A stretch of DNA of 42,832 bases, from assembly GCA_023409975.1 (NCBI GenBank), contig JAEYQO010000105.1, positions 1-42,832 of the forward strand. The letters run 5' to 3'. The DNA is from Bacteroidota bacterium (lineage in GTDB: Bacteria; Bacteroidota; Bacteroidia; Chitinophagales; Chitinophagaceae). The notes under the pieces are model-generated. The model ran no database searches and was not told the DNA's origin. It saw only the letters and a list, made by a program, of their open reading frames with translations. A program made the translations under genes and the position numbers. Below are positions 11,101 to 16,170 of this stretch, piece after piece. Each line of letters begins with the position of its first letter. The first letter of the stretch is position 1.

Positions 11101-11206
11101 AGATCAGCATACGAAGCTTGAGATGTCGAATCTGGCTCAGGGCGTTTATTTCATCAGGTATTCTGATGACCAGCGTACAGAGTCCGTGAAGTTGAACAAG
11201 CACTAG
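2138..11206 (+). CDS. Giant T9SS-secreted multidomain surface protein, 3022 aa
   Basis: This is a secreted or cell-surface protein, probably adhesive or carbohydrate-binding; no catalytic motif was found. Residues 1-44 are a long signal peptide (arginine cluster RRRR, hydrophobic core, AVGAQ). Residues about 58-600 and 726-1278 are two parallel beta-helix blocks rich in N and G, each closing with a GADEF motif as in choice-of-anchor Q domains. A CARDB-like linker (608-725) lies between them. Ig-like modules follow. Two MAM/jelly-roll-like domains (about 1488-1665 and 2173-2348) share DNSQFY and YVRFRY. Four ~88-residue repeats with VPTGG/TPTGG, WESST and WYRR motifs lie at about 1960-2048, 2053-2142, 2402-2491 and 2497-2587. 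The last ~80 residues (VYPNPVGD, GKVIRT, GVYFIRY) form the T9SS sorting domain that directs export and removal of the tail. The frame is open throughout. Confidence 0.9.
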   Translation: MHFAFTPLLAFLRRRRGDLLLPNKPVIIFLTILSLLIATAVGAQVSVSATAGTTGPTSYPTLKDAFDALNSGTHQGVITIELSASTTETAPAVLNSSGAGSANYTSVLVRPVNDAIVISAAPGSGRGIIELNGADNVVIDGDNPNTPGINRNLTVQSTNPNTATFTSCVRIATAAAVTTASDNTIKNLKLVGSNTGKNDPAATSEVVSWGIIASGNAGAAGPTALTSNSMTIGSGQSVANLVIENNEINNVSRGIAVNGTANVAAGLTISNNVIGNPVAGDPNQVTSVGITAQGSNDGVIQGNVIRVEGYVNASSSTMGSRGIDAGGVSSNGTLQIMNNKIERAINNNPAGWGAYGINVAGGTGHTIVNNFISGVYNSQVAGTGSFSNIFGAFGIRLGGGANHKVYHNTVHLSGVAPGDVGANLIACLGITTTSITGCDVRNNIFSNQLVGGNLVSTNTRLTCLALPGGTTSFNLTLNNNAYYQGGTAISTIAQNGFTHGSSTAFKAEDFVSYSTSPSTNLRSYTSGLNLSGLNDELSYAVVGAPPVVSANDLHLSTTGVTILESTGAIVGIGTDIDGQVRPGPTGSVNGGAVNPDIGADEFDGVPQVLNDLAAWELVSPANGALLPVGASGAPEASFRNMGLANQTNITVRYRILDASNNVLYNQTAVIPSLNSGALGTASFPSGVLGLAGTFTIQAIVELAGDVDASNDTLSGTITVGNPLCGTIHVGAAQPPPYNTLTNAIVALNNFGVSCPVTLLLDDQLYSSSEVFPIEISNSIPGISATDSVLIKPNAGVTATISGELPSAVLIRILSSYVTIDGSNTVGGTSRDLTIVNSGATSPQVLLVGSVNPTPITDVNIRNVVLENGANTTSTIVVGGSTGSTSSASAGYSNNIVIQNIKSINSNYGVYVTHTASAGNGTGLMIIDNDFTGSGAAGIRTNGVGVNGVDGAIIANNTIDFTDGTATGIHAGINIGSGTVNTTITGNSIKVAYNGTSTGSAIGIYITSGQAASNLIITNNQINDIISSGTTTTVANLTTGIRVTGATGNVTIAGNRINNVSNINSNGYAASGIHMNSSSATSNIQIYNNFISDINSAGNSTITRNANGIYLNTGGGYSIWNNSIHLFNDQTTGISAAINIASGVSSSGAMDIRNNIFSNFQTTATSYALYSAVTSANSAGAFGQLDYNNYWSNGTNLAYFAGSDQINLAAFTGAFQNANSEAIQPVFVSSSDLHLQNVTGNQLLDNQGIFIASVTTDIDGATRDLTTPDMGADEFSITNCVGSVGGTTTALQTAFCVTGSTIISATGYSDGAGTTYQWEYSTDNFVSDINDLVGQTTPAQAQSGVLSDTTWFRLRVTCSQSTSTDWSTPVVVYIHALPNVSIAPPAPAAICAPNTEQLSVITNAANPGYEWYFDGSPIGATTSGYAAGSTGDYTVLVTDGNTGCSATSAPVTLQVHPQSGIFAVTPSASAYCSPGSPVELVADPSLMEVTILSEDFNGATNNWVAINNTTGADPLIAATTEWTLRPDGYVYNASYPTAYHSNDNSQFYHSNSDGTSSTYTTMTHLVSPSFSTVGLTTCTLNFYQFYKDYNAGDSASVDISTDGAAWTTVWSVKSSGDYGFYDAFQQVSVDLSAYTGQPVMYVRFRYDAVWGYWWALDNVSVTGSQSAPITWTPTTDLYTDALGTVPYTGGAAQSVFAHPGATTTYTATATTPLGCVRQETATVQVNPLPVGIVTVSEPVVCLGSSTTLTAGVCGAASGFAGTFAPANWIFSQSNSDGVVATTNAPASISISSGNNGTSNSGTTNYAIDMNCDGVVSFDWVYTTIDGAAYDYPRYTINGGTPVIFPGYSTSGSTTQNGTANISVSAGDVLTLQMYTDDNSWGAANVTISNFSGPALDTVGYDIQWYDAPVGGNLLATGSTYQVTPASAGTFTYYVDVANTSTSCVNATRSSGNVQVNPPISNNTIGAPQTACIGSVPAQLTGAVPTGGDGNYTYIWESSTAGSTAGFAAASGTNNTADYMPGALTQTTWYRRVVVSGGCSDTSAAVEISVAIIASNTISGNQSVCSGDAPQVLTGSTPTGGMGGFTYIWERSTSGSSGTYSAAPGTNNAVDYTPGVLTQTSWYRRIVNSGTCSDTSASVEVKFIELPSGVIAGATDPLICAGTSIDLMGFADPVNVILLTEGFNNPTNNWVTINNSTGGTVSASNWTLRGNGYAPGGSFIGSFNSNDNSQFYFSNGDAQGNGGLQNTILQAPVMNTSGLSTLQLQFYHHIRIYNSPPDSAKIEVSTDGTNWTLVQSYIATQGSQTNFSLATVNLDSYVGHPTFYVRFRYVADWGYGWAIDNVTLSGDATQTFAWTSTPAGFTSNVQNPTAVTPTATTTYTLTVTGFGGCSASDDTVITVNPILANNTVSSAQVICSGATPAMLTGSTPTGGSGTYSYSWESSTTSSTGGFTAASGINSNSDYTPGALTQTAWYRRVVSSGSCSDTSAVIAITVEQAIVNNSISSGQTICSGATPAMLSGSTPTGGSGTYNYSWESSTTDANTGFAAASGANTNADYTPGALTQTTWFRRVVTGGACAASTSNAVEITVNPGVSITGQPAASTDICSGNTVVLEVTATNGLSYSWWKNGALVTDGGNVSGATTSSLMITNSTSSDAGTYEVVIAGNAGCDNDTSNSSVVVVNTMGTSLASNGASGSTTHYDGTVHTYTDASCQPIVTISDGNGGNTLGAVTATVTVAPTVPTAPATNQPYVQRYWVITPTNNGPATLTLYATQAEFDAYNLVAGGYPVLPTGGVDNGNVKVTKFAGNTLGSGQMTLITPVVSWDATNSWWVITFPVTDFSSFFIHTGQWALEVNLTSITAANVGDRNRVDWVTASEKNADRFELERSADGRVFGYLGTVEAKGTGSTYAYWDETPLNGVNYYRLKMLDRSGEYEYSDVVTAVVKGSFSLEVYPNPVGDQEVNVRISGTIAANAQLQLTDMTGKVIRTVKVTDQHTKLEMSNLAQGVYFIRYSDDQRTESVKLNKH

Positions 11207-11228
11207 TAGCCAAAACAACTAGATCACG

Positions 11229-11257
11229 AAAAGGCCATCCTGAAGGGATGGCCTTTT
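11229..11257. terminator. Bidirectional terminator between convergent genes
   Basis: AAAAGGCCATCC (11229-11240) and GGATGGCCTTTT (11246-11257) form a 12-bp stem with a 5-nt loop. The A tract on one side and T tract on the other let it serve the giant gene on plus and the DUF3810 gene on minus. Confidence 0.88.
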
Positions 11258-11335
11258 TAATATGTTTTAGCCGAGTGTTATTTGAAAATGAGGCTAAATT
11301 TCCAACTCCAAAAGCGTTCTCGATGAACTTTGGAT

Positions 11336-12421
11336 CTAGGGCAACTGAATTACTTCCTCTTTTCCCGTCTTTCTTTTCTCTTCCAGTGCCCAGGCGCTGA
11401 TGGCTACTTTGTTATAGCTTTCTATGCCGTCTTTCTGGTGGTGGAGTTTCAGATAGCCATCGTAGAGCGCGCCGCTATATTCACTAATACCACTGGCGTA
11501 TTTACGGCGGATCATCTTCAGGGTGTCGAGATGTGCGATTGTAATCGGGTTTAACCTGCTCCTGAGTTCATTAGCTTTTGTTGTATCCACGCGGCGAAGA
11601 CGGGCATGAGTATAGAGCCACAGATTCAGGTAAGCCGAGTAGTGGAACAGCGGGTCTTCCGTCATCGTGCTAACAGCGTAGGAGAGCAGGTTGGCATCAT
11701 CTTCCCTTGCGATCCCGGACTGGTGGGCCATTTCATGACAGACAACGAAAGGCAGCATGAAAGCGGGCAGGTGTTTGTTGACCTGGGCCTCGCCGGTGAA
11801 AGGATTGTAGTAGCCCTGAATACCGAGGTGTTGCATTGCAAAGCCAAAAACGGAAGGTTTCACCTTGATACCATAGTCCTTGGTCCGGCTGTCAGTATGT
11901 TCGTGAAAGTAGGCGCGGGCTTTTTTGTCGATGGTTTTGAAGTTGGCCGGCTGGTATTGTGGTGCATATTCATTGAGCTTTCCGATCAGGAACTCGTCGA
12001 AACTGTATAGCGTCGTATCCTTGCTCCAATCGGTGTTATTGAGCTGCCAGAAGGATGCCAAAGAAGATTTGTAGTAATTACCTCCCCAGCCCAGTATGAA
12101 GAACACATACAGAAGGCCGGTAACAATCAGGGTTTTCAGCATGGAACTGCCCAGTTCATGCTTTTCTTCCCGAAAACGAATCGTGTGACGGAGCCATTTG
12201 ACCACCAAACCCACCAAACCAATCCCACCAACGATATAGATCAGGTCTCCTATGCTCACCGGAAACAGACTGAAGAGCCAATTCCTGAACTGCTGAAATG
12301 GGTGGAAAATGTATGAATTATAAAACGTGACTAATTTCGAATGTGCCGGAAATGCATACTGTATTGCAGTTAGCATCAGAATTAGCAGCACGATTGTAAT
12401 CAGTTTGTTCTTATAACGCAT
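11336..12421 (-). CDS. DUF3810 family membrane protein, putative zinc metalloprotease, 361 aa
   Basis: This is a membrane-anchored protein of the DUF3810 family, which is common in Bacteroidota and whose substrate is not known. Three hydrophobic segments lie at about residues 7-24, 57-76 and 96-112. The C-terminal part carries CHEMAHQSG: His229, Glu230 and His233 form an HExxH zinc motif, with Glu240 seven residues on as a possible third ligand. A zinc peptidase role is therefore inferred from the motif and is not established. The gene is divergent from the efflux adaptor and convergent with the giant surface protein gene. I saw no TAnnTTTG box before its ATG. Confidence 0.8.
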   Translation of the reverse strand: MRYKNKLITIVLLILMLTAIQYAFPAHSKLVTFYNSYIFHPFQQFRNWLFSLFPVSIGDLIYIVGGIGLVGLVVKWLRHTIRFREEKHELGSSMLKTLIVTGLLYVFFILGWGGNYYKSSLASFWQLNNTDWSKDTTLYSFDEFLIGKLNEYAPQYQPANFKTIDKKARAYFHEHTDSRTKDYGIKVKPSVFGFAMQHLGIQGYYNPFTGEAQVNKHLPAFMLPFVVCHEMAHQSGIAREDDANLLSYAVSTMTEDPLFHYSAYLNLWLYTHARLRRVDTTKANELRSRLNPITIAHLDTLKMIRRKYASGISEYSGALYDGYLKLHHQKDGIESYNKVAISAWALEEKRKTGKEEVIQLP

Positions 12422-12467
12422 AATAGAGAATGATAGGAGTTTAACAATGACCTCTATGATTTACAGG

Positions 12468-12475
12468 TATATTTG
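12468..12475 (+). promoter_or_regulatory. Promoter -7 box for the efflux adaptor
   Basis: TATATTTG is an exact TAnnTTTG box, ending 32 nt before the ATG at 12508. It lies in the divergent region shared with the DUF3810 gene. Confidence 0.6.
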
Positions 12476-12507
12476 TGACTCTTTCTAAGTTAAGTTTTTG
12501 ACTCTAC

Positions 12508-13569
12508 ATGATAAAATTATCGAGGGCACTTCTGGTGCCAGCCCTTTTTTTTATTGGTTCTTTAACGACTTCTTCCTGTAAAAGCAGCAAAGAAGATGCC
12601 ACGGTTAAAAAAAACACTACGACCCGCACTTTACGTCTGGAGGGTTTCCTCGTACAAGCGGAAGCGTTTCAAAAAGACTTTAATGCCAGTGGTACGCTGA
12701 GGCCTAATGAGGAGATCAGTATCATGCCGGAAGTGGCAGGCAGAATAACTGCAATCAACTTCAAAGAAGGCGGTTTTGTTAAGAAAGGGCAGACATTGTT
12801 AGAGATCAACAATGCCGATATTCTAGCCCAGATACGGAAGCTCAAAGCTCAGCGGGCGCTGCAGCTCAAGATGCAGGAGCGGCAGGAGGAATTGCTGGCG
12901 ATTGGAGGTATCAGCAGGCAGGATTACGAGACTACCCAGACACAGATTGCGTCAATTGACGCCGATATCGCTTTTCAGGAGGCACAGCTCCGGAAGACCA
13001 GGATCATAGCCCCCTTCGATGGCCGCATTGGTCTGAGGCAGGTCAGTCTGGGGGCTGTGGTTTCTGCGAACACGGTAGTGGCGACCTTGCAGCAGGTTCA
13101 TCCTTTGAAAATGGACTTCAGCATTCCAGACCAATACCGGGATGCAGTGGCGCCGGGAAAGACTGTATTCTTCAAGATTCAGGGAATACAGGAATCACTC
13201 AGTGGTAAGATTGCAGCGGTAGACCCTGCTGCTGATGTTAATACCAGGTCTATCACGGTTCGTGCGGTGGTACCAAATCCGGGGAACAACCTCGTGGCAG
13301 GTGCCTTTGCCCATGTTCACGTTCCGTTCGAGAGCAGTAATGATGCTCTGCTGATACCATCCCAGGCCATAATTCCCACAACCCGTGAAAAACAGGTGGT
13401 GGTGGTCCGGGGGGGCAAGGCGCAAATGGTTACCGTTGAGCTGGGAACCCGTACTGAGGACCGGGTTCAGGTGTTGTCAGGGATTGTTGCGGGCGATACA
13501 GTGATCACAACCGGACTTATGCAGGTGAAGCCTGGCATGGATGTTACCATTACTAAGCTGAATAGCTAA
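12508..13569 (+). CDS. RND efflux periplasmic adaptor (membrane fusion protein), 353 aa
   Basis: This is the periplasmic adaptor that links an inner-membrane RND pump to a TolC channel. The N-terminus is hydrophobic and ends in TTSSC, so Cys24 could be a lipoprotein anchor, though the lipobox is weak. A biotinyl/lipoyl-like half with the EISIMPEVAGRI stretch is followed by a short coiled-coil hairpin (about residues 108-150), the IIAPFDGRIGLRQVSLGAVV second lipoyl half, a beta-barrel domain, and a membrane-proximal domain ending near VKPGMDVTI. No pump gene follows it. The window's RND and TolC genes lie about 9-13 kb away on the other strand and lack an adaptor, so they are its likely partners. 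The next gene starts only 8 nt downstream. Confidence 0.9.
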   Translation: MIKLSRALLVPALFFIGSLTTSSCKSSKEDATVKKNTTTRTLRLEGFLVQAEAFQKDFNASGTLRPNEEISIMPEVAGRITAINFKEGGFVKKGQTLLEINNADILAQIRKLKAQRALQLKMQERQEELLAIGGISRQDYETTQTQIASIDADIAFQEAQLRKTRIIAPFDGRIGLRQVSLGAVVSANTVVATLQQVHPLKMDFSIPDQYRDAVAPGKTVFFKIQGIQESLSGKIAAVDPAADVNTRSITVRAVVPNPGNNLVAGAFAHVHVPFESSNDALLIPSQAIIPTTREKQVVVVRGGKAQMVTVELGTRTEDRVQVLSGIVAGDTVITTGLMQVKPGMDVTITKLNS

Positions 13570-13577
13570 AATGGGTA

Positions 13578-14570
13578 ATGGGGCTGATCAGCTTCACGGA
13601 AAACGGCTTGTATTGTCAGCGGGGTGATTTCTATATCGATCCCTGGAAACCTGTGCGACGGGCAGTCATTACCCATGGCCACTCAGATCATGCCCGCTTC
13701 GGCAGTCAGTTTTACTTTTGTCATGATGATACAGCGCCCATTCTCCGCGCACGACTTGGGACAGAAATCCGGATAGAAACAGCCGGATATGGAAAGGGGT
13801 TCACTTCGAACGGGGTATCTGTCAGCCTGTTTCCGGCGGGCCATGTTGTAGGTTCGGCGCAGATCCGGGTGGCGTATAAAGACGAGGTCTGGGTTGTTTC
13901 AGGAGATTACAAGCTTGAATATGATGGCGTTTCAACAGCGTTTGAGCCTGTTCCCTGCGATACGTTTATTACAGAGAGTACGTTTGGTTTACCCATTTAC
14001 CAATGGAAACCCCAGATAGAGGTGATTGATGAGATCGACCGCTGGGTCCGGTCGAACAGATCAAAGGGAAGATTCAGTGTCCTTTCTGCTTACAGTCTGG
14101 GCAAGGCGCAGCGCCTGGTGAAGGCATTAGCAGACTATGGTTATACCTGCTATGTGCACGGCGCCATTTTCAATATGCATGAGGTTGTCAGTGAACTGGT
14201 TGAGTTGCCGGAAGTCGTGCATTTGAAGGCTGAGGTACCAAAAGAAGAAGTGATGCAGGGTATCATCATCAGTACGGGCTCATCTATCGATAGTCCCTGG
14301 ATGCGACGGTGGTCCCCCTGGTCGCTGGGCATCTGTTCCGGTTGGATGCAGGTACGGGGCGCCCAACGGAGGCGGAATGCTGATGCGGGATTTGTACTGA
14401 GCGATCATGCGGACTGGCCAGGGTTGTTAGAGGCCATCAGTGCTACAGGCGCCAGTTGTGTATACGCGACACATGGATTTCAGGATCAACTTGCTAGATA
14501 CCTAAAGGAGACACTCGGTATCAGGGCTGGTGTTGTAAGAACGAGTTTTGGTGAGGATGAGGAGGAGTAG
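13578..14570 (+). CDS. Ligase-associated DNA exonuclease, metallo-beta-lactamase fold, 330 aa
   Basis: This belongs to the metallo-beta-lactamase/beta-CASP group usually annotated as putative DNA-ligase-associated exonuclease and thought to act in DNA repair. The zinc motif HGHSDH lies at residues 33-38. A second metal-site motif (GHVVGSAQI) and SGDYKLEYDG follow. DHADWPGL and YATHGF near the C-terminus are typical of the family. Length matches. These genes usually sit beside an ATP-dependent DNA ligase and a DEXH helicase, but neither is present here. The start 8 nt after the adaptor stop suggests co-transcription with it, which is functionally odd. Confidence 0.85.
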   Translation: MGLISFTENGLYCQRGDFYIDPWKPVRRAVITHGHSDHARFGSQFYFCHDDTAPILRARLGTEIRIETAGYGKGFTSNGVSVSLFPAGHVVGSAQIRVAYKDEVWVVSGDYKLEYDGVSTAFEPVPCDTFITESTFGLPIYQWKPQIEVIDEIDRWVRSNRSKGRFSVLSAYSLGKAQRLVKALADYGYTCYVHGAIFNMHEVVSELVELPEVVHLKAEVPKEEVMQGIIISTGSSIDSPWMRRWSPWSLGICSGWMQVRGAQRRRNADAGFVLSDHADWPGLLEAISATGASCVYATHGFQDQLARYLKETLGIRAGVVRTSFGEDEEE

Positions 14571-14606
14571 CCTCTGAGCCAAATGCGCTGTCAGGCCGGA
14601 TTTCGG

Positions 14607-14614
14607 TACCTTTG
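14607..14614 (+). promoter_or_regulatory. Promoter -7 box for ispH, leaderless spacing
   Basis: TACCTTTG is an exact TAnnTTTG box ending only 5 nt before the ATG at 14620. Transcription would start at or next to the start codon, predicting a leaderless mRNA. Confidence 0.6.
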
Positions 14615-14619
14615 CTTTA

Positions 14620-15867
14620 ATGAAATCGTTCAACGTTCCCTCTCATTACCGCAGTCCATTGGTCACTGCCATCAAGCAGAAAAGAAAGGCGGAAGATAAG
14701 ATGAAGAAGGACTTCACTCCGACCGTCCTGGACCTTGGCAATCTGAAGGTGATTCTTGCCAGACATTTTGGATTTTGCTATGGAGTTGAGAACGCGATAG
14801 AAATTGCTTTCAGGGCAGTAGATGAGAACCCTGGTAAGCGGATATTTCTGTTGAGCGAGATGATCCACAATCCTGGAGTTAACGCTGATCTGTTAGCTAA
14901 AGGTGTCCGGTTTATCATGAGTACCGGCGGAAAGATGCTGATGGATTGGGATGAGCTGGGCAGCGATGATATTGTTATTATCCCCGCGTTCGGGACGACA
15001 CTGGAAGTTGAAGAACGTTTGCGAAGTAAAGGCATTCAGCCGGAGACCTATGAAACCACCTGTCCTTTTGTAGAGAAAGTCTGGAACCGGGCTGAGAAGA
15101 TTGGCCTGGAAGGCTACACCATTGTTGTTCATGGTAAACCGGGTCATGAAGAAACCCGTGCCACTTTCTCTCATAGCAAGGCACATACACCCACGGTGAT
15201 CGTGCGGGATATGGATCAGGCTGAGGTTCTGGCCCGGTATATCATGGGTCAGTTACCATCTGAGCAATTTTATGTCGAGTTTGAAGGTCAATATTCCGAG
15301 GGATTTGATCCGGTTCGTGATCTTCAAAGAATTGGAGTGGTAAATCAGACCACGATGCTTGCCAGTGAGACCCAGGGTATTGCTGACTACCTTCGCATGA
15401 TCATGATCGGACATCATCAGCTTTCCCCGGACCAGATTTCACAACGATTTGCAGATACCCGCGATACCCTTTGCTATGCTACAAACGATAATCAGAGTGC
15501 CGTGCAGGGAATGCTGGAAGCAGAGGCGGATCTGGCGATTGTGATCGGAGGATACAACAGCTCGAATACTTCCCATCTCGTCGAGCTGTGTGAGCAAAAG
15601 TTGCCGACTTACTTTATCCGGGATGAAAGCTGTTTATTAAGCGAACATGAGATCAGTCATTTCGATCTGCACCTGCATCAGGAGAAGGTGACGAAGAGTT
15701 TTCTCCCTCCCAGCAGACCTTTCAGCGTGCTAATCACTTCCGGAGCTTCCTGCCCGGATGCGCTGGTAGAGGAAGTGATCAGCAGGCTGGCACAAATCGT
15801 GGGAACAACTCAGGCCCTGGAGCGTGTAGCGCGTGAATGGACGGGTGCTGAGGAGCAGCCTGCCTGA
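14620..15867 (+). CDS. ispH: 4-hydroxy-3-methylbut-2-enyl diphosphate reductase (IspH/LytB), 415 aa
   Basis: IspH is the iron-sulfur enzyme for the last step of the MEP isoprenoid pathway, making IPP and DMAPP. The three cluster-binding cysteines are visible: Cys53 in FGFCYGV, Cys148 in TTCPFV and Cys378 in SGASCPD. VVHGKPGHEETRATFSH and NQTTMLASET match the family. At 415 aa it is the long Bacteroidota form, longer than the ~315-aa E. coli enzyme. The first 30 residues (YRSPLVTAIKQKRK) resemble the N-terminus I recall for Bacteroidota IspH, so I keep the ATG at 14620 rather than the ATG at 14701. It lies 49 nt after the exonuclease and has its own promoter. Confidence 0.95.
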   Translation: MKSFNVPSHYRSPLVTAIKQKRKAEDKMKKDFTPTVLDLGNLKVILARHFGFCYGVENAIEIAFRAVDENPGKRIFLLSEMIHNPGVNADLLAKGVRFIMSTGGKMLMDWDELGSDDIVIIPAFGTTLEVEERLRSKGIQPETYETTCPFVEKVWNRAEKIGLEGYTIVVHGKPGHEETRATFSHSKAHTPTVIVRDMDQAEVLARYIMGQLPSEQFYVEFEGQYSEGFDPVRDLQRIGVVNQTTMLASETQGIADYLRMIMIGHHQLSPDQISQRFADTRDTLCYATNDNQSAVQGMLEAEADLAIVIGGYNSSNTSHLVELCEQKLPTYFIRDESCLLSEHEISHFDLHLHQEKVTKSFLPPSRPFSVLITSGASCPDALVEEVISRLAQIVGTTQALERVAREWTGAEEQPA

Positions 15868-15871
15868 TCAA

Positions 15872-15903
15872 TTTGTAGTTTACTTCGGGTTCGTTTAGTT
15901 TTA
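15872..15903 (+). promoter_or_regulatory. Probable promoter of the small membrane protein gene
   Basis: TTTG (15872-15875), a 20-nt spacer and TAGTTTTA (15896-15903, one mismatch from TAnnTTTG) give a near-consensus two-part promoter 11 nt before the ATG at 15915. Confidence 0.45.
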
Positions 15904-15914
15904 TTCCCAAGATC

Positions 15915-16097
15915 ATGATACCTATGTATAAACTCCGAAGACGATTTCTGACTAGCTGTATTCTCTTGACTCTTTTGGGCTTCTTTTTTATGTATACGGA
16001 TAAACCCTCAGCTATTATCTTTCTGATAGCCGGTGCCAACCTCGTCCTATACATTTTTGCCTGCCGAAGTAAGGAAAGATCTATTGGAAGACACTAG
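15915..16097 (+). CDS. Small two-TM hypothetical membrane protein, 60 aa
   Basis: I do not recognise this family. The protein begins with a basic stretch (YKLRRR), then has a hydrophobic helix (about residues 12-27), a short polar loop (YTDKPS), a second hydrophobic helix (about 32-49) and a basic tail (CRSKERSIGRH). That topology is plausible for a small inner-membrane protein. Support for a real gene is a near-consensus promoter just upstream and a strong hairpin just downstream, exactly bracketing the frame. An internal ATG three codons later is an alternative start. Confidence 0.5.
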   Translation: MIPMYKLRRRFLTSCILLTLLGFFFMYTDKPSAIIFLIAGANLVLYIFACRSKERSIGRH

Positions 16098-16114
16098 ATA
16101 ACTTTGATATAAAG

Positions 16115-16152
16115 AGAAGAGGCTGTCTCAATAGTGCGAGACAGCCTCTTCT
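16115..16152. terminator. Strong hairpin between convergent genes
   Basis: AGAAGAGGCTGTCTC (16115-16129) pairs perfectly with 16138-16152, a 15-bp stem with an 8-nt loop. It has no long T tract, but it lies between the converging small ORF and pyruvate carboxylase genes and probably terminates both. Confidence 0.7.
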
Positions 16153-16170
16153 ACTCGTATCTGAAAAGGA

